A model generated the notes under the pieces. That model was not told where the DNA came from. It made no database searches and worked only from the letters and a program-made list of their open reading frames with translations. The position numbers and the translations under genes are program-made. This document shows positions 1 to 9,752 of a stretch of DNA of 64,000 nt, in pieces; position 1 is the first letter of the stretch, and every line of letters starts with the position of its first letter. The stretch spans positions 1,561,501 through 1,625,500 of the forward strand of contig NZ_CP044205.1 in NCBI RefSeq assembly GCF_009498235.1, read 5' to 3'. Origin of the DNA: Candidatus Methylospira mobilis (GTDB lineage: Bacteria; Pseudomonadota; Gammaproteobacteria; Methylococcales; Methylococcaceae).

Positions 1-910
1 GTTCGGTCAACTCGCAGTTGCCGCCCTGTTCCGCCGCCAGATCGACGATGACGCTACCGGGCTTCATCGAGCGCACCATGTCGGCCGTTATCAGCAGCGG
101 CGCCGGTTTACCCGGTATCAGCGCGGTGGTGATAATGATGTCGACATCCTGCGCTTGTTTTGCGTACATCGCGCGTTGCGCGGCCTGATAGCCTTCGCTC
201 ATGACTTTCGCGTAACCGCCGACGCCGCTGCCTTCTTCCTTGTAATCGACTTCGACGAACTCGGCGCCCATGCTCTTGACCTGATCCTTGACTTCGGGGC
301 GGGTATCCGAAGCGCGGACTATCGCGCCGAGTCCGCCGGCCGCGCCTATTGCGGCAAGACCGGCAACGCCGACGCCGATGACGAAGACCTTGGCGGGCGG
401 TACTTTACCGGCGGCGGTTATCTGTCCGGTGAAGAAGCGTCCGAATTGATTGGCAGCTTCGATCACCGCTCGGTAACCGGCGATATTGGCCATGGAGCTG
501 AGCGCGTCCAGTTTTTGCGCCCGCGAGATGCGCGGTACGCTGTCCATTGCCAATACCGTGGCTTTACGGTTGCTGAGTTGTTCCATCAACTCCGAGTTCT
601 GACCAGGCCAGATGAAGCTGATCAGCGTGCCGCCTTCGTGCAGGCGTTCGATTTCGTTGACCCCGTCGTCCTGCTTTTCCGGCGCCCGTACCTTGAGAAT
701 GATGTCGGCGGTTGCCCATAGCTCGGACGGATTGTGGATAATCTCGACTCCGACTTCCTGGTAGGCCTCGTCGGGAAAGTTTGCCGCAGCGCCGGCTCCG
801 GCTTCGACCGCGACTGTAAAGCCCAGCTTTTGCAGTTTCTCGGCAACCTCAGGTGTGGTCGCCACCCGTTTTTCGCCTGTATGTATCTCTTTGGGAACGC
901 CTATTCTCAT
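1..910 (-). CDS. pntA: NAD(P) transhydrogenase subunit alpha, partial (3' end outside window)
   Basis: The first 303 codons of the alpha subunit of proton-translocating NAD(P) transhydrogenase, which moves hydride between NADH and NADP+ at the inner membrane. The N-terminus MRIGVPKEI is the AlaDH/PNT signature. The Rossmann segment with VFVIGVGVAGLAAIGAAG lies near residue 170, and conserved RASDTRPEVKDQ follows it. The ATG at 908-910 has a good Shine-Dalgarno sequence (AGGAG on the minus strand). The gene runs off the left edge; pntB is expected beyond it. A promoter lies about 130 bases upstream. Confidence 0.95.
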   Translation of the reverse strand, partial: MRIGVPKEIHTGEKRVATTPEVAEKLQKLGFTVAVEAGAGAAANFPDEAYQEVGVEIIHNPSELWATADIILKVRAPEKQDDGVNEIERLHEGGTLISFIWPGQNSELMEQLSNRKATVLAMDSVPRISRAQKLDALSSMANIAGYRAVIEAANQFGRFFTGQITAAGKVPPAKVFVIGVGVAGLAAIGAAGGLGAIVRASDTRPEVKDQVKSMGAEFVEVDYKEEGSGVGGYAKVMSEGYQAAQRAMYAKQAQDVDIIITTALIPGKPAPLLITADMVRSMKPGSVIVDLAAEQGGNCELTE

Positions 911-1038
911 GAAACAGTCTCCTCGTTACAAGTATCAGGGGGGTGTAGCAGTGTGGGGAATTTTGCTCTGCTTAGCCGTTTTGTATGCTGCAATTCATCG
1001 CTTTACATTACACGCGGGGCCTATGGAGCAACTGGGCT

Positions 1039-1067
1039 ATATAAAGGTTAACCTCCTTTTATGTCAA
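1039..1067 (-). promoter_or_regulatory. Putative sigma-70 promoter of pntA
   Basis: On the minus strand, TTGACA (1062-1067) and TTATAT (1039-1044) are separated by 17 bases. This is a full-consensus -35 with a 4-of-6 -10 at ideal spacing. It would give a leader of roughly 120 bases before the pntA ATG. The only other gene nearby, the Sel1 protein, ends at 1103 on the same strand, so the site falls in the gap between the two genes. Confidence 0.6.
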
Positions 1068-1102
1068 TAATAATAGTAGTAGCTAATAATGTCGGGAGTT
1101 CT

Positions 1103-1579
1103 TCAGCGCGGTTTGAATTGCGCCAGCCAGGCGTCGGCCAATTTACCTGCTTTGGTAATTTGCTCGGGCGTCATGGTCTTTTCGAGGGCCTGGATTTCCT
1201 TGTTCGCTTTGGCGACGCGGAACCATTTATCGGCTTCAATGCTGTTTGGAGCGCCCAGTTTGCCTTGCTGGTAAAGCACTCCCAGGTTTTGTTGCGCCTC
1301 GGTATTGCCTTGTTCGGCGGCTTTCAGGAACCAGTTCGCGGCTTCCTGAAAGTTTGGGGCGACGCCGATGCCGTCCAGATACATGAAAGCCAGATTGACC
1401 TGTGAAGCCGCTATGCCCAGTTCGGCTTCTTTCCGGTAAAGTCTTGCCGCTTCATCGAAATGCTCGGCGGAATAGGCTTCGTCCCCCGGGCTAAGCTCTG
1501 GGTGATCGGCACTATGGGCCGCAGGTGCGGCCAGCAATGCGAAGAGCATGAGTAAGTGAATGAGCTTTATGGCTTTCAT
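1103..1579 (-). CDS. Secreted Sel1/TPR-like repeat protein
   Basis: 158 residues. A signal peptide (hydrophobic residues 8-22, cleavage likely after HSA) is followed by two Sel1-like helical repeats at about 55-90 and 91-127, with the typical A.MYLDGIGV...EAA.WF.KAAEQG pattern. Such repeats usually mediate protein-protein contacts in the periplasm. The partner is unknown. It lies just downstream of the HDOD-REC gene (15-base gap), so it may be the last gene of that signalling run. Confidence 0.8.
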   Translation of the reverse strand: MKAIKLIHLLMLFALLAAPAAHSADHPELSPGDEAYSAEHFDEAARLYRKEAELGIAASQVNLAFMYLDGIGVAPNFQEAANWFLKAAEQGNTEAQQNLGVLYQQGKLGAPNSIEADKWFRVAKANKEIQALEKTMTPEQITKAGKLADAWLAQFKPR

Positions 1580-1594
1580 GGGCGGTTACCTTTA

Positions 1595-2980
1595 TCAGGA
1601 TGCTTTCCGGCGTGGCTGGCCTGCGCTTTCGCCAGTACGTTTGCGTTGAGCCGCCAACAATATGTCGCTGAGTACTTTTGGCGAAAACGGTTTATGTATA
1701 TAGGCGTCTATGCCGGCCTGTCTTGCCTGAGTTTTGGTTTTCTCAGCGTCGGAGGCGGTGAGAACGACAAAATAGCTTTTGTCGAACCCGGGGATAGTCC
1801 GCAGTGTCCGGCATAATGTCGCAGCATCCAGATCATGGAATACCCACTCGGTTATGATGATGTGCGGTTGTTGTTCCAAGGCAATATCCAGCCCCGCGCT
1901 TCCGGATTGAGCGGTATAAACCGTATGTCCGCCGGCGCTGAACAGCTTGTTCAGCATGAAAGTCAGCGCTTTATCCTGGTCTATCACCAGTATGCGCATT
2001 TTGCCGGTATTGTCCGGTGCCGGCTCCGTACTTGCGTTTTTCTGTGAGTCTATGTCCGCTTCATTTCGATCCGGTAGCTGGATAGGCGCACGTTCTCGTG
2101 TTTCTACGCCGAGCAGTTGACCCCAGGTACGCCACTCCTGCAGAGTTTGATTGGCGATATCGATTGTTGTTTCCGGGCTGAGACCGAGCGTAGCTGCGCT
2201 ATGCAGGATTGCTGGCAGCTGTTCGGCTCTTTGCGGTTCCGTGGCAAGGCAGATACGGCCCAGCAACGAGGCCAGATGCAGCGTGTGAGTAAGCTTGCTT
2301 AAGCGTGAATCAGGGGCGTAGCGCGAATGTTCCGGGTTTTCATGGTGGAACACGCAATCTATGAATAACTGCGGGAATCCCCAATCCGTCATCATTTCCA
2401 AAGTGAGGTCGCGGCGGTTCATCCCGAAGCACTCCGACTCGGCCTGCAATAATTGCTCAGGCGAACGGTCGGCAAATTGCCGAAGCAACTTCGAATATTC
2501 AGTCGGACACGCGCTGGCCAGACATAGGCGGCCTATTTCGGCGATCAAGCCGCAGGTAAACAGCTCCGGTAGTTGCGCCACGGAAATTCTGCCGCCTATA
2601 ACCATCGCCGCGCTGGCCATCGCCGTAGACTGCGACCAGAACTCAAGGTAGTTAAACCCCTCGCATCCGTTTTTTTGATTTTTGCGATTGGAAATTAGCG
2701 AAAAAGCCAGCGTCATCTGGCGTATTGCATTGATGCCGATGGTGATTAAAGTCGCGGTGGTAACCGAAGCCACCGGGCGGCGTTTACTGTTGGGGTCGAC
2801 TATGTTGGCAATTTTAATGATGCGGCCAACCAGACCCGCATCGGCTTGAATCGTGCGGGCCAGTTCAGCAAGCGAGACATTGTCCTGTTCGCACAAACGG
2901 ATGATCCTGAGCGCGACGCCTTCGGGCGAAGGTAATATGCCGGATGCTTTCAGTTCAGCGAAATTGATTGGATTGCTCAC
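1595..2980 (-). CDS. HDOD-domain protein with C-terminal receiver domain
   Basis: N-terminal HDOD domain (LPSPEGVALRIIRLCE near residue 15; catalytic-type HD residues are not conserved, as usual) followed by a CheY-like receiver at about 325-445: ILVIDQDKALTFMLNKL, then TEWVF at the phospho-acceptor site. There a Glu stands where Asp is usual, so phosphorylation is doubtful. I chose the GTG at 2980, which overlaps the upstream stop as GTGA and suggests translational coupling; another GTG at 3031 would add 17 residues. HDOD proteins commonly act in signalling output or regulation of motility. Confidence 0.85.
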   Translation of the reverse strand: MSNPINFAELKASGILPSPEGVALRIIRLCEQDNVSLAELARTIQADAGLVGRIIKIANIVDPNSKRRPVASVTTATLITIGINAIRQMTLAFSLISNRKNQKNGCEGFNYLEFWSQSTAMASAAMVIGGRISVAQLPELFTCGLIAEIGRLCLASACPTEYSKLLRQFADRSPEQLLQAESECFGMNRRDLTLEMMTDWGFPQLFIDCVFHHENPEHSRYAPDSRLSKLTHTLHLASLLGRICLATEPQRAEQLPAILHSAATLGLSPETTIDIANQTLQEWRTWGQLLGVETRERAPIQLPDRNEADIDSQKNASTEPAPDNTGKMRILVIDQDKALTFMLNKLFSAGGHTVYTAQSGSAGLDIALEQQPHIIITEWVFHDLDAATLCRTLRTIPGFDKSYFVVLTASDAEKTKTQARQAGIDAYIHKPFSPKVLSDILLAAQRKRTGESAGQPRRKAS

Positions 2981-4140
2981 GTAAGAGGTTCGTCCTGATA
3001 TTGTGCCCGTATTGCCAGCACATTCTCCCACTCTTTGAAAAATGCGTCTACACAGAGTGGGTCGAAGTGGCTGCCGCTATTGTCGCGCAGGTAGGCGACG
3101 GCGCGATCCAGTCCCCAATCCGGTTTATAGGGGCGCTCCGAGGTGAGCGCGTCGAAAACGTCCGCAATGGCGATAATACGTCCGTGCAACGGAATTTCTT
3201 CCCCTTTGAGGCCGTAGGGATAACCGCTGCCGTCGTATTTTTCATGGTGAGTGATGGCTATGATTGCCGCTGCCTGCAATAGCGCCGATGCGCTGCCTTT
3301 GAGTATCTCCGCGCCGATCTCGGCATGGCGGCACATGATTTGCTTTTCTTCTTCGTTCAGCGTATCCGGTTTGAGCAGGATATGATCCGGCGTTCCCATT
3401 TTGCCTATATCGTGCAATGGAGCCGCATCCAGTATCAATTCCTGTTCGCTTTCCGATAGCCCGAGATTTCTGGCTATGTGGCGTGAATAGTTGGCCATGC
3501 GCAACAGGTGCGCGCCGGTTTCCGGGTCGCGAAACTCGGCGGCTCTCGATAGTCTATAGATCAGTTCCCGCTCGCGCGCCTGTATTTCCTGCGTAGCTTT
3601 TTTAACTTCGGCTGCCAGCCAGTCGGCGCGGTTGGTCAGCTGCAGCTGGCTTTTGCGCAATGCCAGCATGTTGCGCACCCGAGCGATCAATTCGACCTTA
3701 TCCAACGGCTTGGTCAGGAAATCGTTGGCGGAAAGTTCCAGCGCGCTATGCCGCACATTGCTTTCGATGTCGGCGGTTACCATAATGATGGGAATGGTTG
3801 CCTTGCCGCGCAGCCTTCGGAAGCGCTGAATGAATTGCAGCCCGTCCATTTCCGGCATCATATAGTCCACCAGTACCAGATCGGGGTCATTGTTCTCGCA
3901 CCAGACCAGCGCCGGCAGCGGGTCGGTAAACTCAATCGGCTCTGCGTCATCCACGCGTTTCACCAGAAAGGAGAGCAGCGTGAGGTTGGTTTTGTTGTCG
4001 TCTACGATTAAAACATTCACGGCTTGTTTTTTTCCTGATTGGCACGCGGCTAAAGCCAAACAAATACGCTCCGGGAAGCGTGTATCCATAGTGAAGGATA
4101 GCAAATTCCGAGTCATCCATGAGGCCCGTGTTTCGTTCAA
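2977..4140 (-). CDS. Response regulator with HD-GYP domain (RpfG-like)
   Basis: Receiver domain with LIVDDNKTN and LVLVDYMMPEMDG (acceptor Asp about residue 92 from the long start), a coiled linker, then HD-GYP: LHDIGKMGTPDHILLKP (HD at 243-244) and HHEKYDGSGYP near 298-308. The key motif residues are intact, so it should hydrolyse cyclic di-GMP. The start is uncertain: a GTG at 4020 begins directly at the receiver domain (VNVLIVDD) and would give 347 residues; neither start has a strong ribosome site. It is coupled to the HDOD gene downstream. Confidence 0.9.
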   Translation of the reverse strand: MNETRASWMTRNLLSFTMDTRFPERICLALAACQSGKKQAVNVLIVDDNKTNLTLLSFLVKRVDDAEPIEFTDPLPALVWCENNDPDLVLVDYMMPEMDGLQFIQRFRRLRGKATIPIIMVTADIESNVRHSALELSANDFLTKPLDKVELIARVRNMLALRKSQLQLTNRADWLAAEVKKATQEIQARERELIYRLSRAAEFRDPETGAHLLRMANYSRHIARNLGLSESEQELILDAAPLHDIGKMGTPDHILLKPDTLNEEEKQIMCRHAEIGAEILKGSASALLQAAAIIAITHHEKYDGSGYPYGLKGEEIPLHGRIIAIADVFDALTSERPYKPDWGLDRAVAYLRDNSGSHFDPLCVDAFFKEWENVLAIRAQYQDEPLT

Positions 4141-4444
4141 TCATGCCGGAATGGCTGCTATGCGATACGAATAGGCTGAGGAATCTTGCCTGCTACTGTT
4201 GATACAGCGCGATTATTGAAGCAAAGCGTTACCGTCATGCTGTCACGGAGGTGTTCTGAAGCCGTTCATGGAGACTGGATTGCTCATTCCATCCCTGTGA
4301 TCCGGGCTAAACTCCATTACCTGCGTCCTTGTTGATCCAGTCAAATTTGACCGGCATTCCCTGCCGGAATAACACTGCTTTTTTGTGATCCATCATAACC
4401 TATAGGCATGGGCGTTTCACTTATCCAGGTAACGCAAACGGAGC
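4141..4444. other. Intergenic region with a small hairpin
   Basis: About 300 bases between the hybrid kinase end and the HD-GYP gene start. The only structure I see is a 6-bp inverted repeat, CCGGCA (4351-4356) and TGCCGG (4362-4367) with a 5-base loop, followed on the plus strand by GCTTTTTTG a few bases later. It may be a weak terminator. No convincing gene is seen. Confidence 0.4.
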
Positions 4445-7400
4445 TTAAACGGATTCTATATTAAGCGATTTTTCAATAAACAGGGCGACGCCGTCTACTG
4501 TTGCATGTATCGATTTTTGTATTTCGACGATTTGTTGCATGTCGGCAGCCGTAGCCGCTTTTTCCAGTGCGCGGCTCTGCAGGTGCAGCGGGTCTATGCC
4601 CAGATTGGAGCCGGACCCTGCCAGTTGGTGCGCGATGGAGCGGATGTTGTCGAATTTTTTTTCCGTGATCGCAAATTCCAGTTTCTTCAGTAACTGGGCG
4701 GTCGATGTGCCGAATATATCGAATATTTCCCTGATGGTGGCTTTATCATCGCCGAATAAATCCTGCACGCGCGCCAGATCGACCGGGTTTAGCTCGGTCT
4801 GTCCGTTTTCCGTGTCTGTTCCTATAGATTCCGCTGACTTAATAACCGGCGGGCCGGGTAGCCAGCGTTCCAGCAGGACCTGCAGACTTTGCAGGCTGAT
4901 GGGTTTGGGCAGGTAATCATCCATGCCGGTTTCCAGACAGCGCATGCGATCTTCCGGCAAGGCGTTGGCGGTCATTGCGACGATGGGGATGCGCTGCCGA
5001 GTGGCCTGCTCCGTCTTGCGGATGGCCCTGGTTGCTTCGTAACCGTCCATGACCGGCATCTGGCAGTCCATCAGAACCAGTCCGTATGACAGAAAATCCA
5101 CGGCTTCTACCGCTTCCACGCCGTTATTGGCTATATGGGCGACGAAGCCCAGTTTGTTGAGCATATTGATCGTGATTTTCTGGTTTACTTCGTTGTCTTC
5201 GGCGACCAGTATCAGCGAGTGGTTTTTCAGCGCCTCGACGGTATCGATAACGGGCGGAGGCATGCGGCGATCTTGTTCTACCGGTAGATAGCGTTTACGG
5301 CGCTCGGTTGTTGTTACGAGCGCGTCGAGTAGCGAAGATTGTTTAATGGGTTGCAGCAAACCGCCATGAAACAGCGATTCATCCATGCTTCCCCACATGC
5401 TCTTGGTTTTTGCCAGCAGTACGATACGCAGTGTAGGGTGTATGTCGATCAAAGATTTTGTCAGCGCCGCGATATCTTCTTCCGGAAGATGCATATCCAC
5501 GATGGCGACAGCGAAATCGGCGCTGGCACGGAGACGATGCTGTGCTTCGTCTCCATGTGAACAGGCTTCGGCGCGGATATTCCATGAGCGCAGATAAGTC
5601 AGCATGGTATGGCATTGCGCAGCGGACGCGCTCACTATCAAAATGCCCAGAGAAGAAATTCTATCCACATTGGGGGGAGGGGGCAGCATGGCTTTTTCGC
5701 CTCTGCCGGCCGGAATTTCGAGCCAGAAGGTGGAGCCTTGTTTTTTGATGCTGTGTACGCCGATGGCGCCGCCCATCAGCTCGGCCAGACGTTTGCATAT
5801 CGACAGGCCCAGTCCCGTACCGCCAAACTTGCGGGTGACCGAGCTGTCGGCTTGCGTAAATGGTTGAAAAAGCCGGGCTATGACTTCAGGGGACATACCG
5901 ATACCATGATCCTGAATTTCGAAACGCAACAGGTGTCTGTTATTGCCGATCGCTGAGGAATGAGCGCGGATGATGATTTCGCCTTCGGCGGTGAACTTGA
6001 TCGCATTGTCTAGCAGATTGAGCAGAACCTGACGCAATCTTCCCGGATCGGTAACGACGACGGCGGGCGCGTTCGGATCGATGTGGCTTATCAGTGTAAG
6101 ATCTTTCTGATGCGCCTTCGCAGCCATTAATTCCAGACTGCCTTCGACGAGAGGCACGAGAGCGAATTCCACATGCTCGATTTCCAGCCGCTCCGCCTCT
6201 ATTTTTGAAAAGTCGAGAATATCGTTGATGATGACCAATAATGCATGAGCGGAGTCGCGTAGCGTTTGGGCGAACTCCTGCTGCTGAGCGTTGAGCGGCG
6301 TATCCAGCAGCAAATCGCTCATGCCGATTACGCCGTTCATCGGCGTGCGAATTTCGTGACTCATCATCGAAAGAAACTCGGATTTCAACCGGGTCGCTTT
6401 TTCGGCTTGCTCCTGGGCATGGCGCAGTTTGGTTATGTCGTAGAACCAGCCGATAATCGCCGCTTCATTTTTAAAGCGCTCGGGGAAATAGGATGCAAGC
6501 GCCCAGATTTTTTGATCGTCGCTGGTGAGTAACTCGATTTGCCGGTTGACGATGCTTTGTTCGTTGCGCAGCGTTTCGGTTATATCGAAATAATCCTGTT
6601 TGTTTCGATAAAACGATGCCGGATTCACGCCGAGCATGTCGTTCTTTTCGGTGTGCAGCAGACGCGCATAGGCGTTATTGGCGAATATCAGGCTGGAATC
6701 CGAGATGCGCTGGATATGAACTGCTATCGGGCTGATTTCCAGCAGATTGTGCATGCGTTGCTCGTTCTCGATCAGTTCGCTTTCTCTGTGCCGGGCATTG
6801 ATCAGCATTTGCCGGCGTTCCCGGTTGATTATAGTTACCAGCATCGAGGTTATGATCAGTATGGATGTGTAGATCTGCAGCAATGCAACCGACACCAGCG
6901 GCCGTACGTTGCTGAACGGACCCAGGTTGCGCATCGTGCCGATGGTGGCGACTATGCTCAGTAGCGCGATCAACACACTGATTGCGCACAGTTCGAAACG
7001 GAAGGCGGCCCATAACAGTATGGGTAACAGTATGAACGCCATCGGATGGGCAATGGCTTCGAACACGTCGAAGAAGAAAAAATAGACCAGTGAGAGCGTC
7101 AGCACCAGCACGGCAAAGAACTCGGCGGAATGTAGATTTTTCCATCTCAACTCGCCCCGTCTTTGAAAAAAAGCGGTGAGTAGCGGCACGGTAGTCAGCG
7201 CGCCGCTCAGATCCCCTGTGTACCAGGTGAAGCTTTCCAGCGCGATGAGGGATTGGGGAAGGCGTCCCGACAGAACAAAACCGCCGATGCCCACCAGGGA
7301 ATTAATCAGGCCGGCCAGCAGGACGGCAGCCACCATGCTGAGAAAATTATGTACCGATTCCAGAATATCCGTACCGCACATGAACCTGCGCGAAATGTGA

Positions 7401-7738
7401 AAAAAAACGGCGCCTTCCATAACATTGCCCACACTTGCCGCCAGCGCCGCCTGGCAACCGGATTTTTCCAGCAGCAATACGGTGAGAAATTGCCCGATAA
7501 AAATGCCGGGTAAGGCCTGCAAGCCGTACCAGACTGTCGCAGCCATGACGAGTCCTGTCGGCAACCAGCAGGGTGAGGCGGCGGTAGTATTATGGAAGTT
7601 GCCGAGCGTCAGCGACAGCTCTGCCATGATCATATAGGCCGGTATTATTTCCAGCGTAAGCCTGACGACAGCAACGGACTGGTCGCGTTTTTCTCCGCTT
7701 ATATCAAGCCATGGACGCACTGAATTATTCGAAACCAT
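4445..7738 (-). CDS. MASE1-PAS hybrid sensor histidine kinase with two receivers and Hpt
   Basis: 1097 residues. Order: MASE1-type membrane domain (about 25-305, eight or so hydrophobic segments); PAS (325-440, ending WFYDITKLRHAQ); HisKA with SMMSHEIRTPMNG (His461); HATPase with NLLDNAIKF, DHGIGM and GGTGLGLSI; a degenerate receiver (695-810, keeps Asp748 and Lys799 but lacks the N-terminal acidic pair); a canonical receiver (842-955, Asp891 in LMDCQMPVMDG); and a C-terminal Hpt (His1037 in IAHQLAGSGS). This is a BarA/ArcB-like phosphorelay. Its target is unknown; the HD-GYP and HDOD-REC genes downstream on the same strand are candidates. Confidence 0.93.
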   Translation of the reverse strand: MVSNNSVRPWLDISGEKRDQSVAVVRLTLEIIPAYMIMAELSLTLGNFHNTTAASPCWLPTGLVMAATVWYGLQALPGIFIGQFLTVLLLEKSGCQAALAASVGNVMEGAVFFHISRRFMCGTDILESVHNFLSMVAAVLLAGLINSLVGIGGFVLSGRLPQSLIALESFTWYTGDLSGALTTVPLLTAFFQRRGELRWKNLHSAEFFAVLVLTLSLVYFFFFDVFEAIAHPMAFILLPILLWAAFRFELCAISVLIALLSIVATIGTMRNLGPFSNVRPLVSVALLQIYTSILIITSMLVTIINRERRQMLINARHRESELIENEQRMHNLLEISPIAVHIQRISDSSLIFANNAYARLLHTEKNDMLGVNPASFYRNKQDYFDITETLRNEQSIVNRQIELLTSDDQKIWALASYFPERFKNEAAIIGWFYDITKLRHAQEQAEKATRLKSEFLSMMSHEIRTPMNGVIGMSDLLLDTPLNAQQQEFAQTLRDSAHALLVIINDILDFSKIEAERLEIEHVEFALVPLVEGSLELMAAKAHQKDLTLISHIDPNAPAVVVTDPGRLRQVLLNLLDNAIKFTAEGEIIIRAHSSAIGNNRHLLRFEIQDHGIGMSPEVIARLFQPFTQADSSVTRKFGGTGLGLSICKRLAELMGGAIGVHSIKKQGSTFWLEIPAGRGEKAMLPPPPNVDRISSLGILIVSASAAQCHTMLTYLRSWNIRAEACSHGDEAQHRLRASADFAVAIVDMHLPEEDIAALTKSLIDIHPTLRIVLLAKTKSMWGSMDESLFHGGLLQPIKQSSLLDALVTTTERRKRYLPVEQDRRMPPPVIDTVEALKNHSLILVAEDNEVNQKITINMLNKLGFVAHIANNGVEAVEAVDFLSYGLVLMDCQMPVMDGYEATRAIRKTEQATRQRIPIVAMTANALPEDRMRCLETGMDDYLPKPISLQSLQVLLERWLPGPPVIKSAESIGTDTENGQTELNPVDLARVQDLFGDDKATIREIFDIFGTSTAQLLKKLEFAITEKKFDNIRSIAHQLAGSGSNLGIDPLHLQSRALEKAATAADMQQIVEIQKSIHATVDGVALFIEKSLNIESV

Positions 7739-8001
7739 TCAACTCACCCCTAAATTTACGTGCGTGTCAGGTCCGTCAGGAAAAATACACAGTCGAAGCT
7801 TACCGGGTTCATTCCTGCGTTCATTCTACCAGTTAAACTCTGCGTCATAGCCTGACGCGCCGCTTTTCATTTCATCGAACGGCAATTGATCTGCGGGGGA
7901 TATTTCGGTTCCCGGCATAGAGCTCACCGCGTGCCGGATTCCAGTATACATCTCTTACTCGAAGCGCCTGCTTCGGCTGATTGTAGCCGGCTTTAAGCAG
8001 G

Positions 8002-8787
8002 CTACGCACGAAGCGTTCCGGGCAATTGGCTGTCATGCGCCAGCCCGCTTTGTCTTTTTTTTATTTGCGCCAGCTCATGCTGCAGATCCTGTATGTCTTT
8101 TTCGAACGCGAGGGTCGTGTCTGCAAAGTGAAATCCCAGCTTGAAGCGGCGGAATACTCCATTGCTGTCTGCCACTTCGGTACGGCATAGCTTTGCGGTG
8201 AAAGGGGTATTGAGTGATGAGGGCCAGGAAAATCGGCACCCCTGAAAAACCTGGCCAATTTCGAGCGTCTTTGATGCATCCTTATGATACTCATGCAAAA
8301 GTGAAAAACCTGTCAGCGATATGTCCAGTACCTGAAACGTATGAGTTTTTGAATCGGTTAACGCTATGGTGCATGTCATTCGCACAACAGGCGGAATGGC
8401 CGAACGGTAGGCCTGGCGCCGCTGTCTCCAATATAGCGATTTGGGAATGACCACCGCAAAAACCGGTTTGCCGCCCAGCGTTGCGGGAGATAACTTAGAT
8501 GTTTTGAAGCGCGCGGGTATTCCTTCCACCGAGGTGGAGAAAACAAGCTCCTCGCAGTTTATTAAACTATTGTTCAGTTCCTCATTCGTGCTGATTTCTA
8601 TGGTGAAAAGATTTTTAGCTGGCAATACTTTGGTAATGGTGGTCATGAAGCCGCCGCTCTCGGTGAAAGAGGGCTTTACGTGGATCAACACCGCCAGACG
8701 CTCCATTTGCATAAGCTGATCAACAACATGTGTTCTGCGCGTTATCGTATATGACGCATGATCGTCAGAAGTATGATTGTCTGCCAC
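8002..8787 (-). CDS. YcgR-like flagellar brake / PilZ protein
   Basis: About 261 residues. The N-terminal half matches the YcgR_N type fold. The C-terminal PilZ domain shows RRQAYR (the RxxxR cyclic-di-GMP site) and DISLTGFSL (the [D/N]xSxxG site). Such proteins bind cyclic di-GMP and slow the flagellar motor or act in related motility outputs. I chose the GTG at 8785-8787 because CAGGA lies six bases upstream; a longer frame to 8838 is open but lacks such a site. It ends in a coiled-coil-like tail. Confidence 0.82.
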   Translation of the reverse strand: MADNHTSDDHASYTITRRTHVVDQLMQMERLAVLIHVKPSFTESGGFMTTITKVLPAKNLFTIEISTNEELNNSLINCEELVFSTSVEGIPARFKTSKLSPATLGGKPVFAVVIPKSLYWRQRRQAYRSAIPPVVRMTCTIALTDSKTHTFQVLDISLTGFSLLHEYHKDASKTLEIGQVFQGCRFSWPSSLNTPFTAKLCRTEVADSNGVFRRFKLGFHFADTTLAFEKDIQDLQHELAQIKKRQSGLAHDSQLPGTLRA

Positions 8788-9141
8788 TGCATGTCCTGTC
8801 TCAAAGGGGAAACTATACCGATCGCATGATTGCCGCATTAATGTGCAACGGGCTTATGCATGCTACCCAGATACAGAAATACAGCCCTCTACCTTTCGTG
8901 CCGCCCGGTGCCAAGGGCTGCCGATGTTTGCAGGAATATCAGCGAAAAAACAAATCATGGGTAGCTTAGCGTTTCCATTATCGGTTGTAAATTGAGTCCC
9001 TATTTGGAAACGATTGCTTCATGCAGTACACGGTCACTTCTGTGCTCATTGCTGGACACGGAAGCGCCGTTTGCAGTGCAGTAAGCCCCAGCAGATCGCT
9101 ACGCGCCGCCACGGACAATTGCGCCATGGCGTTCGGTACGA

Positions 9142-9486
9142 TCATAGCGGCTTCCTGGCTACAAACTGAAACGCCTCATCGTTATCGTCTACGATGCCGG
9201 GACTACCGTGCATCCCCGCAACCCGGACAATTTTCTCCTGCATAACCGCCTGTTTGCTCGCCGTATCACCGATACGGGGGTGATCTCTGCGCGCGATAAT
9301 GACAGGCTGATGCCGGATAACGACTTCGTGCTGCAAATCCAGGTTATCGTATCGTTCGTGATGAAGGACGGCGTCCAGGATATGGTCGCGCAGCTTGACC
9401 ACGGTTTCGTTTTTGGATGCCAGCGCGCAGATATTCAGCCGCACCTTCGGCGTTTCGCTTTGTATCAGCTCGAAAAATTTAGGCAC
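9142..9486 (-). CDS. Possible hypothetical protein (coding strand uncertain)
   Basis: A GTG-initiated frame of 114 codons with host-like codon choice but no recognised domain. A plus-strand frame (9208-9507) is equally open, so the coding strand cannot be settled by eye. The minus frame ends ATGA, overlapping a further 55-codon frame (8978-9145, MIVPNAMAQL...). No Shine-Dalgarno sequence precedes the GTG. It could be a decayed gene remnant. Confidence 0.3.
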   Translation of the reverse strand: MPKFFELIQSETPKVRLNICALASKNETVVKLRDHILDAVLHHERYDNLDLQHEVVIRHQPVIIARRDHPRIGDTASKQAVMQEKIVRVAGMHGSPGIVDDNDEAFQFVARKPL

Positions 9487-9557
9487 AAAAGGTTGCTTCG
9501 AAAATAGTGATCAGATTCAAGTCAATAGCGCGTAAATTCATTAATTGTTCCATCTTT

Positions 9558-9584
9558 AAATAAGCGCCACGGGAGCGCTTATTT
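9558..9584 (-). terminator. Strong hairpin, probable terminator of the lipoprotein gene
   Basis: A perfect 10-bp stem, AAATAAGCGC (9558-9567) and GCGCTTATTT (9575-9584), with a 7-base loop. A- and T-rich ends could make it bidirectional. It lies downstream of the minus-strand lipoprotein gene that ends at 9753. Confidence 0.65.
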
Positions 9585-9752
9585 CTTCGAGTCAAGTTTA
9601 GCTGTATTTGTAAATGTCAATGGCCGAAGTGAAAATATGCCTGGAAAAACGATTGTATCAGCGCTTCCTATGACGTATTTCGCGCCATGCTCGGGAAAAA
9701 ATGATGTCGGCGCATCTGTATGAGATTGCGCCGAAAAATAATTTTATTCCTT

